A stretch of 64,000 nt of DNA, taken from contig JAZSNN010000031.1 of NCBI GenBank assembly GCA_045536425.1, forward strand, positions 62,001 through 126,000, in the 5' to 3' direction. The first letter of the stretch is position 1; each line of letters starts with the position of its first letter. Below are positions 8,910 to 17,296 of this stretch, piece after piece. Below the pieces are notes generated by a model that saw only the letters and a program-made list of their open reading frames with translations, was not told the origin of the DNA and searched no databases. Position numbers and translations under genes: made by a program. Source of the DNA: UBA11540 sp045536425. GTDB lineage: Bacteria; Bacillota; Clostridia; Oscillospirales; Ruminococcaceae.

Positions 8910-10247
8910 TTAGCCAAGCTTTGCTTCGAGCGCCGCTTTTTCGTTCTCGTATCCCGGTTTGCCGAGAAGCGCAAACATATTTTTCTTGTAGCTTTCAACT
9001 CCGGGCTGATTGAAGGGGTTAACGCCCATCATATAGCAGGAGATTGCACAAGCTTTTTCAAAGAAGTAGACCATATAGCCAAATTCTTTTTCGTCCATCT
9101 TCTCAACATCCAAAACGATATTGGGAACGCCACCCTCTGTATGAGCGAGGACTGTTCCGCCAAACGCCTTTTGGTTGACAACCGACATATTCTGGTTGGA
9201 CAAGAAGTTGAGTCCGTCGAAGTTGTCGGGGTCGGGTTTGATAAAGAGGTCTTTTTTGGGTGTTTTTATATTTACAACGGTTTCAAAGATGTTTCTTGTT
9301 CCGTCCTGTATAAACTGTCCCATTGAGTGAAGGTCGGTGGAGAAGATAACGGATGCGGGGAATATTCCTTTGTTATCCTTGCCTTCGCTCTCACCGAAGA
9401 GTTGTTTGAACCACTCTGCCATCATCGCAAAGGAAGGATCATAGCTTACGAGCATCTCGATAGCCTTGCCCTTACGATAGAGGATGTTTCTGAGTGCCGC
9501 GTATTTATAGCAGTCGTTCTTCTCGATATCTTCAACAGCGAGTTCCTTCTGTGCTTCCTGTGCACCCTGCATAATAGCGTCGATATCAACGCCTGCAACA
9601 GCGATAGGAAGAAGTCCTACTGCAGTGAGAACGGAGTATCTTCCGCCAACGTCATCGGGTACAACGAATGTTTCAAAGCCCTCTCTGTCGGAAAGCTCCT
9701 TGAGTGTTCCCTTTGCCTTGTCGGTTGTAGCGTAGATTCTTTCTCTTGCGCCCTCTTTGCCGTATTTATTTTCAAGAAGCTCTCTGAAAACTCTGAAAGC
9801 AAGTGCGGGCTCGGTTGTTGTTCCTGATTTGGAGATGATGTTTACAGAAACATCTCTTCCCTCGCAGATAGAAAGAATTTCGTTTAGGTATGTAGCGCTG
9901 ATATTGTTTCCTACATAGTAGATATCAGGTGTGTCTTTCTTGAGGTTATTGTAGAAAGGTGATGTTAGAAGCTCGATTGCCGCTCTGGCACCGAGATAAG
10001 AGCCGCCGATACCGATAACGATGAACACGTCGGTATCCTTCTTTATCTTTTCAGCCGCTTTCTTTATTCTCGCAAACTCTTCCTTGTCATAGTCTGTAGG
10101 AAGGGTCAGCCAGCCGAGAAAGTCGTTGCCGAGTCCTGTCTTTGAATGAAGTGTTTTTGCCGCATCATAGACCTGAGTCTTGATGCCTTCGATTTCGTGA
10201 TCAGCCACGAAATCTTTTAAGTATTTTGTGTTAAGTTTAAGTCCCAT
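8910..10247 (-). CDS. pgi: Glucose-6-phosphate isomerase
   Basis: Interconverts glucose 6-phosphate and fructose 6-phosphate in the cytoplasm. 445 residues from the ATG at 10245-10247, chosen because GGAGG lies 8 bp upstream; a further upstream in-frame start lacks a ribosome site. Signatures are VIGIGGSYLGARAA (sugar phosphate loop), NIISKSGTTTEPA, the GGRYSVLTAVGLLP segment, and the C-terminal QPGVESYKKNMFALLGKP. Length and order match the shorter Firmicutes form. Confidence 0.97.
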   Translation of the reverse strand: MGLKLNTKYLKDFVADHEIEGIKTQVYDAAKTLHSKTGLGNDFLGWLTLPTDYDKEEFARIKKAAEKIKKDTDVFIVIGIGGSYLGARAAIELLTSPFYNNLKKDTPDIYYVGNNISATYLNEILSICEGRDVSVNIISKSGTTTEPALAFRVFRELLENKYGKEGARERIYATTDKAKGTLKELSDREGFETFVVPDDVGGRYSVLTAVGLLPIAVAGVDIDAIMQGAQEAQKELAVEDIEKNDCYKYAALRNILYRKGKAIEMLVSYDPSFAMMAEWFKQLFGESEGKDNKGIFPASVIFSTDLHSMGQFIQDGTRNIFETVVNIKTPKKDLFIKPDPDNFDGLNFLSNQNMSVVNQKAFGGTVLAHTEGGVPNIVLDVEKMDEKEFGYMVYFFEKACAISCYMMGVNPFNQPGVESYKKNMFALLGKPGYENEKAALEAKLG

Positions 10248-10274
10248 TTTTAATTCCTCCGATTGTATACTTCT

Positions 10275-10303
10275 ATTGTACACGAAGAGGGGAAATTTTG
10301 CAA
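10275..10303 (-). promoter_or_regulatory. Promoter of pgi
   Basis: On the minus strand TTGCAA, 17 bp, TACAAT, in the gap between dacF and pgi, about 28 bp before the pgi start codon. It suggests pgi has its own promoter. Confidence 0.55.
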
Positions 10304-10319
10304 GATATAATCTGGGATT

Positions 10320-11546
10320 TTATTTCATCGAGACAAGATTTTTCAGAAAAATTTCAAGGCTTTTTAATATTGTCATTCTCTCTACCGATTCCGCAGCCAT
10401 AATCGGACATTCACCGACGGTTTTTTCACCGAGCCTTAGCACCACTTTTCCAATCTGCTGTCCTTTTTCCACGGGGGCTTCGAGAGATTCCTCGACTACT
10501 ATCTCTTGTGTTATCTGCGATTTTTCTCCCTTTTCGAGAAGGATTTTTTCGTTCATATTAACTTTGCAAGGCACTTCTCTCAGCACACCGTGGGAAACCT
10601 TGACGGGAGTGAGGCTTTCGGTCGAAATTTCGGGTGTCGTGACCTCGTAGTTTGCAAAGCCGTAGTCAAGAAGCTTTCTTGCAGAGAAAAATCTGTCGTC
10701 AGTTGTTGATGAGCCAAGATTTACTGCAATAAGCTGCATCCCGTCGCGCAAAGCTGTTGCCGCAAGGCAGTAACCCGCTCCGACGGTAGTACCTGTTTTG
10801 AGTCCGTTTGCACCTTTGTAAAATCTAATAAGTTTATTTGTGTTTACAAGCTGTGTTTCGCCATTACGCAACGAATCCATCCAAATAGAAGTGTATTCAA
10901 AGATTTTTTCGTGTTTTAGAAGTTCTCTCGACATCAATGCGATATCAAACGCTGTGGTTTTGTGGTTTTCGTCGTCAAAGCCCGTCGCATTTGTAAAGGT
11001 GGTATCGTTCATCCCGAGTTGTTTTGCGCGCTCGTTCATCAGTTTTACAAAGCCCTCTTCGCTACCCGCAATGTGTTCTGCAAGAGCAACGGTAGCGTCG
11101 TTTGCACTGGAAACCACAACGGCTTTCAGAAGCTCGTGGAGGGTCATTGTTTCCCCAACCTTGAACCATATCTGCGTTCCGCCCATCGAGTTTGCGTGTT
11201 CGGAGCAGGTGACGGTATCTTCGAGTGTTATTTTACCTTCTTTGAGCGCTTCCATAACAAGAAGCAGAGACATTATCTTTGTGATAGACGCGGGGGACAT
11301 TCTCTCGTTTGCATTGTGTTCGACAAGCACTCTCCCGCTCGATGCCTCGACCAAGATATAAGACAGAGCCTTTATCTCGAGCGTCGAAGGGTCGGCACCC
11401 ACAAGCGCGCTGTCTATAGTTTCTATCATAGTCCCTGCCGAAACGAGATTATCCACCTCGCCTTTATCATCGTCGGAGATAGCGTTTGCAAAGGCCGGCA
11501 GAACCGAAAGTGTTATTGCAAGTGCAAAAGCTATTATTTTTTTCAT
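10320..11546 (-). CDS. D-alanyl-D-alanine carboxypeptidase (DacF/DacB type)
   Basis: Low-molecular-weight penicillin-binding protein that removes the terminal D-Ala from peptidoglycan side chains outside the membrane. 408 residues: signal peptide (about 1-22), catalytic S87-I-T-K90, S147-A-N149 and K250-T-G252, then a PBP5_C-type beta domain (about 290-375) and a short amphipathic tail that may touch the membrane. DacF is expressed in the forespore in Bacillus; here the sporulation link is only by family. Confidence 0.93.
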   Translation of the reverse strand: MKKIIAFALAITLSVLPAFANAISDDDKGEVDNLVSAGTMIETIDSALVGADPSTLEIKALSYILVEASSGRVLVEHNANERMSPASITKIMSLLLVMEALKEGKITLEDTVTCSEHANSMGGTQIWFKVGETMTLHELLKAVVVSSANDATVALAEHIAGSEEGFVKLMNERAKQLGMNDTTFTNATGFDDENHKTTAFDIALMSRELLKHEKIFEYTSIWMDSLRNGETQLVNTNKLIRFYKGANGLKTGTTVGAGYCLAATALRDGMQLIAVNLGSSTTDDRFFSARKLLDYGFANYEVTTPEISTESLTPVKVSHGVLREVPCKVNMNEKILLEKGEKSQITQEIVVEESLEAPVEKGQQIGKVVLRLGEKTVGECPIMAAESVERMTILKSLEIFLKNLVSMK

Positions 11547-11605
11547 ATCAGCACCCCTTTTGTGTTCATATAAAACCTATATGACAAGCAAGGGGCATGA
11601 TATGC

Positions 11606-11635
11606 AAAAGGGACGCACTTTCGTGCATCCCTTTT
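11606..11635. terminator. Bidirectional-looking terminator after the HPr-like gene
   Basis: AAAAGGGACGCAC, TTTC, GTGCATCCCTTTT. It lies 3 bp beyond the HPr-like stop on the minus strand, with A/T runs on both sides. Confidence 0.75.
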
Positions 11636-11637
11636 CA

Positions 11638-11868
11638 TCATTCTACTATAAAATTCTTTATTTCGGCAAGAAACGCGCCGCAATCGTCGCAGTGAATCCT
11701 CATAGTCAAAACCTTGGAAAGATCAAGGCTGAATATTCCCATAATGGATTTCGCGTCAACCGCGTATCTGCCCGAAATGAGGTCTACGTCAAAGTCGTAC
11801 TTGCCTACGCAGTTTACGAAAACCTTTACGTCGTTTATTGCATCAAATTTTATATTTAATTCTTTCAT
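11638..11868 (-). CDS. HPr-like protein lacking the phosphorylatable histidine
   Basis: 76 residues with the HPr fold pattern: FDVDLISGRYAVDAKSIMG matches the HPr strand-turn-helix around the regulatory serine (KSIMG). In true HPr a GLHARP motif with the active-site histidine sits near residue 15; here that stretch reads AINDVKVFVN with no histidine. It therefore cannot carry phosphate in the usual PTS relay but keeps the serine recognised by HPr kinase. Monocistronic, with its own promoter and terminator. A regulatory or orphan HPr role is inferred. Confidence 0.75.
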   Translation of the reverse strand: MKELNIKFDAINDVKVFVNCVGKYDFDVDLISGRYAVDAKSIMGIFSLDLSKVLTMRIHCDDCGAFLAEIKNFIVE

Positions 11869-11900
11869 AACATATTACCTCCTATTAGGTTTATGATATT

Positions 11901-11929
11901 ATATTAACATTTTCCTTTTGTATAGTCAA
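11901..11929 (-). promoter_or_regulatory. Promoter of the HPr-like gene
   Basis: Minus strand TTGACT, 17 bp, TAATAT, about 33 bp before the start codon. It is divergent from the mtaB promoter. Confidence 0.5.
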
Positions 11930-11936
11930 CAGATAA

Positions 11937-11965
11937 TTGCATTTTCCGGAAAAAGTTTGTATAAT
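11937..11965 (+). promoter_or_regulatory. Promoter of mtaB
   Basis: TTGCAT, 17 bp, TATAAT, with the expected start site about 30 bp before the mtaB ATG. Confidence 0.6.
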
Positions 11966-11999
11966 AGGTACACCACTTATATAACAAAGGATAATTTTT

Positions 12000-13289
12000 A
12001 TGAGAGTTGCCTTTTACACGCTTGGCTGTAAGGTAAACCAATATGAAACCCGCATTATCGAACAAAAATTCATCGAAAACGGGTTTGATGTGGTGGACAC
12101 TTCGGCAGAGGCGGATATTTACGTTATCAACTCCTGCACCGTTACGGCGACGGGAGACAAAAAAACAAGACAGATTGTACATCGCTTCAAGAAAAAGAAT
12201 CCCGAGGCAATTATCGTTTTGACAGGATGCTTTCCGCAGGCGTATCCCGAGGACGCAAAAGCTATTGAAGAGGCTGATATCGTCACGGGAACACGTGACA
12301 GAAACGGGCTTTTCGGACTGGTACAGCAGTTTATCTCTGACGGCAAACGCATTGTCAAAATCACCCCTCACGAAAAGGGTGAAGAGTTTGAAAAGATGTG
12401 TGCGAAGGGATTTTTCGAGCGCACACGCGCTTTTGTGAAGATTCAAGACGGATGCAACAGATATTGCTCCTATTGCATTATTCCTACCGCCCGTGGTCCT
12501 ATCAGAAGCAAGGAGCTTGAAGACATTAAAAACGAGCTTGTCACCCTTGCAAAAGAGGGGTACAAGGAAGTCGTTTTGGTGGGAATCAATCTCTCGCTAT
12601 ACGGAAACGAGTTTGGGCTGAGGCTCATTGATGCGATAAAAGCCGCTTGTGCTGTTGATGGCATTGAAAGGGTGCGTTTGGGTTCTATTGAGCCCGAGCT
12701 CATCACCGACGAAGACCTCAAAGAGATGGCGTCGTTAAAAGAATTTTGTCCACAATTTCATCTCTCGTTGCAGAGCGGCTGTACCGACACGCTGAAGCGG
12801 ATGAACCGCCACTACACTGCAGATGAATATGCCGAACTTGTACAAAAAATCCGCAGCGCTTTTGAAAACCCCGCTATTACAACCGACATTATGGTCGGTT
12901 TCCCGAGCGAAGACGAGCACGAGTTTGAAGAATCCTGCGAGTTTGTGAAAAAGGTCAAAATCGCAAAATCGCACGTTTTCTCATATTCGAGAAGACCAAA
13001 CACCAGAGCTGACAAGATGCCAAATCAGGTCACAAAAGCAGAAAAGGAAAAGCGGAGCAGAAGGCTCATTGAGGTTTGTGACAAGGTGCGAGAGGAATTT
13101 TTGCAGACTCAGGTGGGAGTCGAGTGTGAGGTTTTGTTTGAAACGTTTGATAACAGTCTCGGATATTTCGGATATTCGGAAAACTACACTCCCGTTTATA
13201 TAAAATGTGAGCAAGACCCTCGAGGAGAGATAAAAACAGTAAAAATCACAGCTTCCTATGGTGATTATTGCGTGGGCGAGCTTGTATAG
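12000..13289 (+). CDS. mtaB: tRNA (N6-threonylcarbamoyladenosine-37-C2)-methylthiotransferase
   Basis: Radical SAM enzyme that converts t6A37 to ms2t6A in tRNAs reading ANN codons. 429 residues. N-terminal UPF0004 domain with C10, C46 and C77 for the auxiliary Fe-S cluster; radical SAM C152-x3-C156-x2-C159 (GCNRYCSYC); C-terminal TRAM region. TLGCKVNQYET at the N-terminus is the MtaB form rather than MiaB or RimO. AAAGGA lies upstream of the ATG. Confidence 0.95.
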   Translation: MRVAFYTLGCKVNQYETRIIEQKFIENGFDVVDTSAEADIYVINSCTVTATGDKKTRQIVHRFKKKNPEAIIVLTGCFPQAYPEDAKAIEEADIVTGTRDRNGLFGLVQQFISDGKRIVKITPHEKGEEFEKMCAKGFFERTRAFVKIQDGCNRYCSYCIIPTARGPIRSKELEDIKNELVTLAKEGYKEVVLVGINLSLYGNEFGLRLIDAIKAACAVDGIERVRLGSIEPELITDEDLKEMASLKEFCPQFHLSLQSGCTDTLKRMNRHYTADEYAELVQKIRSAFENPAITTDIMVGFPSEDEHEFEESCEFVKKVKIAKSHVFSYSRRPNTRADKMPNQVTKAEKEKRSRRLIEVCDKVREEFLQTQVGVECEVLFETFDNSLGYFGYSENYTPVYIKCEQDPRGEIKTVKITASYGDYCVGELV

Positions 13290-14049
13290 AAAGGGTTTTA
13301 TTAAGGAAATCAAAATCAAAGGTAAAAAAGCGAGGTCGTCATCTCAACTCTCAGCACTCATCTATGGCAAGGAATATGAAATGGGCCGCCACGGATTTAT
13401 TCGATTTATGGAATTTGAGTTTATGCAAGAGGGCGAAAACTTCGTTACAATGCGTTTTGTTGCTAACGAAGAAACCCTCAAAATGTATCCTTTCAACTTC
13501 ACATTTGATGCTACATTTATGATAAACGACGATGATTCCATCCTCTCCACACTCACCGTCACAAACAAGGACGAAAAGGTTATGCCGTTTACCATCGGTC
13601 AGCACACAGGCTACACTGTCCCCAACGACATCTACAACAGCTGTATTATCACCTTTGAAAAGCCCGAAACGGTGGCATATCCCAAGGTTGTGGTCGAGGA
13701 AGGTCTTATTGACACCACTGTTCGCACTCCCTTTTTGAACAACGAAAAGAGCTTTACGCTAAATCACAGTTTGTTTGACATTGACGCTATTGTCTGTGAC
13801 GGAATAAAGTCGCGTTCGGTTACTCTTGAAAGTCCAACAACAGACCTCAAGTTCAGAGTTGATTTCCCCGACTTTGACAACGTTATGTTCTGGGCTATGG
13901 CGGGTGAAACCCCCTACGTTTGCATCGAGTCCGTTATCGGCTACTGCACCACCACAACCGAAAGCGACGTCTTCGAGGACAAGGCGGGAATCATCAAGCT
14001 TTCTACAAACGAATCAAAGAGCTTTGATATGACAATTACACCACTATAA
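13258..14049 (+). CDS. Aldose 1-epimerase family protein missing its N-terminus (probable decaying gene)
   Basis: From about 13360 the protein matches GalM/LacX-like mutarotases (YGKEYEMGRHGFIRFMEFE, then QHTGYTVP, then CIESVIGY), which keep the two active-site histidines and the catalytic glutamate. The first roughly 60 residues of the family are absent: the sequence before the homology is the end of mtaB and about 70 bp of unrelated codons. The open frame extends back to an ATG at 13258 inside mtaB, without a good ribosome site. An ATG at 13381 has AAGGA 8 bp upstream. A deletion that joined mtaB to the middle of the epimerase gene is the simplest reading, and the product may be non-functional. 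Confidence 0.7.
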   Translation: MVIIAWASLYRKGFIKEIKIKGKKARSSSQLSALIYGKEYEMGRHGFIRFMEFEFMQEGENFVTMRFVANEETLKMYPFNFTFDATFMINDDDSILSTLTVTNKDEKVMPFTIGQHTGYTVPNDIYNSCIITFEKPETVAYPKVVVEEGLIDTTVRTPFLNNEKSFTLNHSLFDIDAIVCDGIKSRSVTLESPTTDLKFRVDFPDFDNVMFWAMAGETPYVCIESVIGYCTTTTESDVFEDKAGIIKLSTNESKSFDMTITPL

Positions 14050-14056
14050 ACGAGAT

Positions 14057-14082
14057 GCGCCGACTCAAAAATGAGTCGGCGC
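14057..14082. terminator. Terminator shared by convergent genes
   Basis: GCGCCGACTCA, 4-nt loop, TGAGTCGGCGC then GTTTTG. An 11-bp perfect stem between the epimerase stop and the MBL gene stop. Confidence 0.8.
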
Positions 14083-14088
14083 GTTTTG

Positions 14089-15687
14089 TCATCTAATCCA
14101 TTTGTTGTGGAGGTTTAGAATCTGGTCGGTGAATTTTGCAAGGTCTTTGTTTGCGCCGTCTTTATTCGCGCGAACGGCAGAAAGAAGCTTGTTATACGCC
14201 GCCATAAGTTTTTCATAGGCGGTGTTCTTTTTATTCTCAACACTTTCCTTTGTGCGAGGTATGGGCTGTGTCTCAACGAGCCATTTGTTTTCGGTCAAAT
14301 CAAACACAGAGCCCGAAGAAGGCATCTCGGTTTTAAAACCTGTCTTTTCCTCAACTGCAGGTGCAAAAAGCTTCATCGCGCTATCGTCACCGTGTACGAG
14401 AAATACTCTCGACACCTTATTTTCAAAGGCGGAAACCCAGTTCAAAAGTCCGTTCTTATCCGCGTGTGAGGACATAGCAGACATCGTTTCGATGTGCGCT
14501 CTGACGGTTATCTCCTCACCAAAAAGCTTGACGGTCGGCGCTCCATCCAAAAGCACTCTGCCGAGCGTTCCGTTTGCCTGATATCCCGCGAAAACGACGG
14601 TGCTTTCCGCTCTCCAGAGGTTGTGCTTTAGATGGTGGCGTATTCTGCCCGCGTCGCACATTCCCGAAGCGGAGATTATAACCTTTGGGGTTTTATCGAG
14701 GTTTATAGCCTTTGACTCATCGGAGGTCACCGAGAGGGTGAGCCCTGCAAAGTCGATGGGGTTTATACCTTTTTCAACAAGCGCTCGGGTTTCGTCATCA
14801 TAGCACTCGAGCATATTTTCTCTGAAAACGTGGGTAGCTTCAACGGCAAGCGGGCTGTCGACGTAGACAGGAAAATTATCGTGACCTTTTACAAGTCCGT
14901 CGGCTTTTATCTTTCGAATGAAGTACAAAAGCTCCTGCGTTCTGCCCACTGCAAATGCGGGAAGAAGGACGTTGCCTCCCCTATCGAGAGTTTGTTGTAT
15001 TATTCTTGTCAGCGTTTCAATATGGTCGGTGACTCGCTCGTGGTTGCGGTCGCCGTAGGTAGATTCCATCACAACGTAGTCGGCATTTTTTATATACTGC
15101 GGATTTCGAATGAGCGGCTTGTCAAGGTTTCCGATATCCCCCGAGAAAACAATGGCCTTTTCAACGCCATTTTCTTTGAGGTGGATTTCGGCACTTGCAG
15201 AGCCCAAAAGATGTCCCGCATCAACAAATTTTACAGAAAATCCATCGGCAAGTGTGACGGTTTCGCCGTATGGCACGCTTCTGAAATTTTCAAGAGCGAC
15301 AAGTGCATCGTTTACGTCATAGATAGGCTCGACGGGCTTTTTACCCGCTCTGAGAGCCTTTTTGCTTTTATATTCCGCCTCGCTCTGCTGAATATAGGCG
15401 CTGTCACGGAGCATTATGTTTGCGAGCGCTTCGGTCGCCTCTGTGCACAAAACTGTACCTGTGAAACCGTTTTTGAATGCTAACGGTATCATTCCCGCGT
15501 GGTCGATGTGCGCGTGGGTGAGGATGATATAATCCAAATCAACGTATTTTATAGGCATCGGAGCGTTTTCAAAAGGGTTTTGCCCCTGCTCCATTCCCAT
15601 ATCTATCGCTACCTTTAAGCCACAAGCCTCCAACAGATGCAACGAGCCCGTGACCTCTCGGTCCGCTCCTATAAACGTAAGTTTCAT
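14089..15687 (-). CDS. Metallo-beta-lactamase fold RNA-processing nuclease (beta-CASP family)
   Basis: 532 residues. The MBL domain has T57-H-A-H-I-D-H63 for two-zinc binding plus the later GHLLGSA histidine. A beta-CASP insert (about 200-390) carries GNVLLPAFAVGRTQELL and the ISASGMCDAGR motif, and FLVHGDDSAM carries the last metal histidine. This arrangement matches the CPSF73/YsmB-like RNA nucleases, and RNA cleavage is the likely activity. The last 60 residues form a lysine-rich helical tail. It stands alone on the minus strand. Confidence 0.88.
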   Translation of the reverse strand: MKLTFIGADREVTGSLHLLEACGLKVAIDMGMEQGQNPFENAPMPIKYVDLDYIILTHAHIDHAGMIPLAFKNGFTGTVLCTEATEALANIMLRDSAYIQQSEAEYKSKKALRAGKKPVEPIYDVNDALVALENFRSVPYGETVTLADGFSVKFVDAGHLLGSASAEIHLKENGVEKAIVFSGDIGNLDKPLIRNPQYIKNADYVVMESTYGDRNHERVTDHIETLTRIIQQTLDRGGNVLLPAFAVGRTQELLYFIRKIKADGLVKGHDNFPVYVDSPLAVEATHVFRENMLECYDDETRALVEKGINPIDFAGLTLSVTSDESKAINLDKTPKVIISASGMCDAGRIRHHLKHNLWRAESTVVFAGYQANGTLGRVLLDGAPTVKLFGEEITVRAHIETMSAMSSHADKNGLLNWVSAFENKVSRVFLVHGDDSAMKLFAPAVEEKTGFKTEMPSSGSVFDLTENKWLVETQPIPRTKESVENKKNTAYEKLMAAYNKLLSAVRANKDGANKDLAKFTDQILNLHNKWIR

Positions 15688-15749
15688 ACAATCGCCTCCT
15701 TTACATCTCTATTATACTTGGTATTTTAGGATTTTTCCATACAAAATAT

Positions 15750-15775
15750 AAAAAGGGCGGAAATCCACCCTTTTT
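15750..15775 (-). terminator. Terminator of the ribbon-helix-helix gene
   Basis: AAAAAGGGCGGA pairs with TCCACCCTTTTT with one mismatch. It overlaps the stop codon at 15774 and reads out through TTTTTA on the minus strand. Confidence 0.7.
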
Positions 15776-15968
15776 ATTCTTCAATCTTAACAATATCTAC
15801 AGCTGCATTTAAAAGCAAATTTATAAGTTCATTACGAGAGCGGTTTGTTTTGACAGACAAATCATCTAAACGCTCTATCAATTCATCTTTCATTCTTACA
15901 GAAACAACCTTGCAACCATCATCGCCCCTGCGAGCATTCTTTTTTGTTATTTTAATTACATCTGCCAT
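15774..15968 (-). CDS. Ribbon-helix-helix (CopG/Arc-like) DNA-binding protein
   Basis: 64 residues from the ATG at 15966-15968, which has GGGGTGGAGA just upstream; a GTG three codons earlier overlaps that ribosome site. The CKVVSVRMKDELIERLDDL strand-helix and TNRSRNELINLLLNAA helix form a classical RHH unit. It is divergent from the gene at 16086, and a palindrome sits by that gene's promoter, so autorepression or control of the neighbour is likely. Confidence 0.8.
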   Translation of the reverse strand: MADVIKITKKNARRGDDGCKVVSVRMKDELIERLDDLSVKTNRSRNELINLLLNAAVDIVKIEE

Positions 15969-16005
15969 ATTCTCCACCCCTTACTCTTCGTACTTATATT
16001 CTAAC

Positions 16006-16035
16006 TTGACAAAAGTAGTATTGGTATATTATAAT
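16006..16035 (+). promoter_or_regulatory. Consensus promoter of the accessory cluster
   Basis: TTGACA, 18 bp, TATAAT, about 50 bp before the ATG at 16086. Confidence 0.7.
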
Positions 16036-16038
16036 TAT

Positions 16039-16057
16039 GTAGTGTATTATATACTAC
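16039..16057. promoter_or_regulatory. Probable operator palindrome
   Basis: GTAGTGTAT-T-ATATACTAC is a 19-bp inverted repeat with one mismatch per arm, placed over the expected transcription start. The spacer of the promoter also contains GTAGTATTGGTATA, a partial copy. It is a good candidate site for the divergent RHH protein. Confidence 0.5.
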
Positions 16058-16085
16058 AACTTGTAATATAGAAGGAGGCGGCAAG

Positions 16086-16292
16086 ATGAGAAGCAAAACC
16101 AGCAGAGTTATCTGCGGCACCTGTCAGTATTGGACAGGGAAACGTGAACCTGTATTTGACGGCAATGGCAATCCTAAGATTGATATTGTTGATGAATTCG
16201 GTTTATGCGAACACTTTATAATGGATGAAAGTGTTGCGAGAAGAAAAGATTTAAAATGCAAGCACTTTAGCAAATGGACAGAAATTTTGTAG
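16086..16292 (+). CDS. Small cysteine-containing protein, unknown
   Basis: 68 residues with CGTCQYW near the N-terminus and two later Cys (GLCEHF, LKCKHF), so four cysteines in CxxC...C...C order with adjacent histidines. This suggests a small zinc site. GAAGGAGGCGGCAAG precedes the ATG. It is the first gene of the 16.1-17.2 kb cluster, and I do not recognise a family. Confidence 0.6.
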   Translation: MRSKTSRVICGTCQYWTGKREPVFDGNGNPKIDIVDEFGLCEHFIMDESVARRKDLKCKHFSKWTEIL

Positions 16293-16303
16293 GGAGATAT
16301 AAA

Positions 16304-16873
16304 ATGCAAGAAAAAATCTTATTTAATGAAAAGGCGTCCGCAACTGGTGCTGCGTTAGCTTGTTTAGCTTTGTCAACTATACCTTTTATATTAAGTTATT
16401 GTTGTTTGATGGCCTTTTTTGGTCTTGATGCTTGGGATTTTGGATTTCCATTAATAGCAATAGGGTGCGTCCTCGTCTTGCTAGCTCTTTTAATATTAGT
16501 TTTCGGTAGAGACAGTCAAATTTGTATTACTGATAAAAGGGTATACGGTAAAACTCTATTAGGAAAAAGAGTTGATTTACCATTGGATTCCGTTTCGTCT
16601 GTAGGATTGACCAACCCATTGTTTAATGGCATCTCTGTTTCATCTAATTCTGGTAATATAAGTTTTTATTTGATTTCAAACAGAGACAAAGCGCACAAAG
16701 TTTTAAGCAACCTAATCATTGATAGACAGCGAAGGACAAATGAAACTAGTGTGAGACAAGATGTTCTACAAAGCACTGCCGATGAATTGAAAAAATATAA
16801 AGATCTACTTGATAGCAGTGTAATTACACAAGAAGAATTTGACCAAAAGAAAAAACAGTTATTAGGTTTGTAA
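16304..16873 (+). CDS. Membrane protein with bacterial PH-like domain and SHOCT tail
   Basis: 189 residues from the ATG at 16304 (GGGAGATATAAA upstream; the upstream in-frame start overlaps the previous gene). Two membrane helices at about residues 14-40 and 47-70, a PH-like beta segment beginning ICITDKRVYGKTLLGKRVD, and a C-terminal SHOCT motif (LKKYKDLLDSSVITQEEFDQKKKQLLGL region). Such combinations are common in Firmicutes; the role is unknown, and the SHOCT is likely for oligomerisation. Confidence 0.7.
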   Translation: MQEKILFNEKASATGAALACLALSTIPFILSYCCLMAFFGLDAWDFGFPLIAIGCVLVLLALLILVFGRDSQICITDKRVYGKTLLGKRVDLPLDSVSSVGLTNPLFNGISVSSNSGNISFYLISNRDKAHKVLSNLIIDRQRRTNETSVRQDVLQSTADELKKYKDLLDSSVITQEEFDQKKKQLLGL

Positions 16874-16898
16874 AATATCAAAAATTAAAGGAGAAATT

Positions 16899-17219
16899 AT
16901 GATGAAAAAAATACTAGTAATGCTCTTGGTTGTGATTATATTACTCACAAATGTTGGATGCGGGTCAAAAAGCAATTCTATTGATTCGCAAGATTCTAAT
17001 TATACGGAAGCAGAACTTAAAGATTTTAAAGAAGAACTAAGAGAATTGTTGTTGGGAGCTAGTAAAGCCACCGTAGAGGATGCATTAGGTTCAGCCTATG
17101 AGGTTTCAGGAGGCACTTACTTTTATGTGTTACCTAAGCAGCGTTTGGTGGCCGCAATAACTTATACATTCAATGGTTACAATCAGGTTGTTAAAACAGT
17201 AACTTTTCTTGATTTGTAA
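16899..17219 (+). CDS. Small lipoprotein
   Basis: 106 residues. KK-start, hydrophobic stretch and lipobox TNVGC give a lipid-anchored secreted protein of about 85 residues. The mature part is short and acidic with a helical EELRELLLGASKATVEDALG segment followed by beta strands, somewhat like SmpA/OmlA-type small folds. AAAGGAG lies upstream. Last gene of the cluster. Confidence 0.65.
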   Translation: MMKKILVMLLVVIILLTNVGCGSKSNSIDSQDSNYTEAELKDFKEELRELLLGASKATVEDALGSAYEVSGGTYFYVLPKQRLVAAITYTFNGYNQVVKTVTFLDL

Positions 17220-17234
17220 ATTTATAATACATAA

Positions 17235-17264
17235 AAAAGGGGAGCGGTTTTTCCGTTCCCTTTT
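17235..17264 (+). terminator. Terminator of the accessory cluster
   Basis: AAAAGGGGAGCGG, TTTTT loop, CCGTTCCCTTTT, then AGTTTTTG. Confidence 0.7.
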
Positions 17265-17296
17265 AGTTTTTGTAGTAAAATACACCTGCAAGTAGT

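Noticed and set aside
11904..12446. 180-residue open frame opposite mtaB
   Set aside because: Lies antisense to the conserved mtaB coding region and has no ribosome site or family match.
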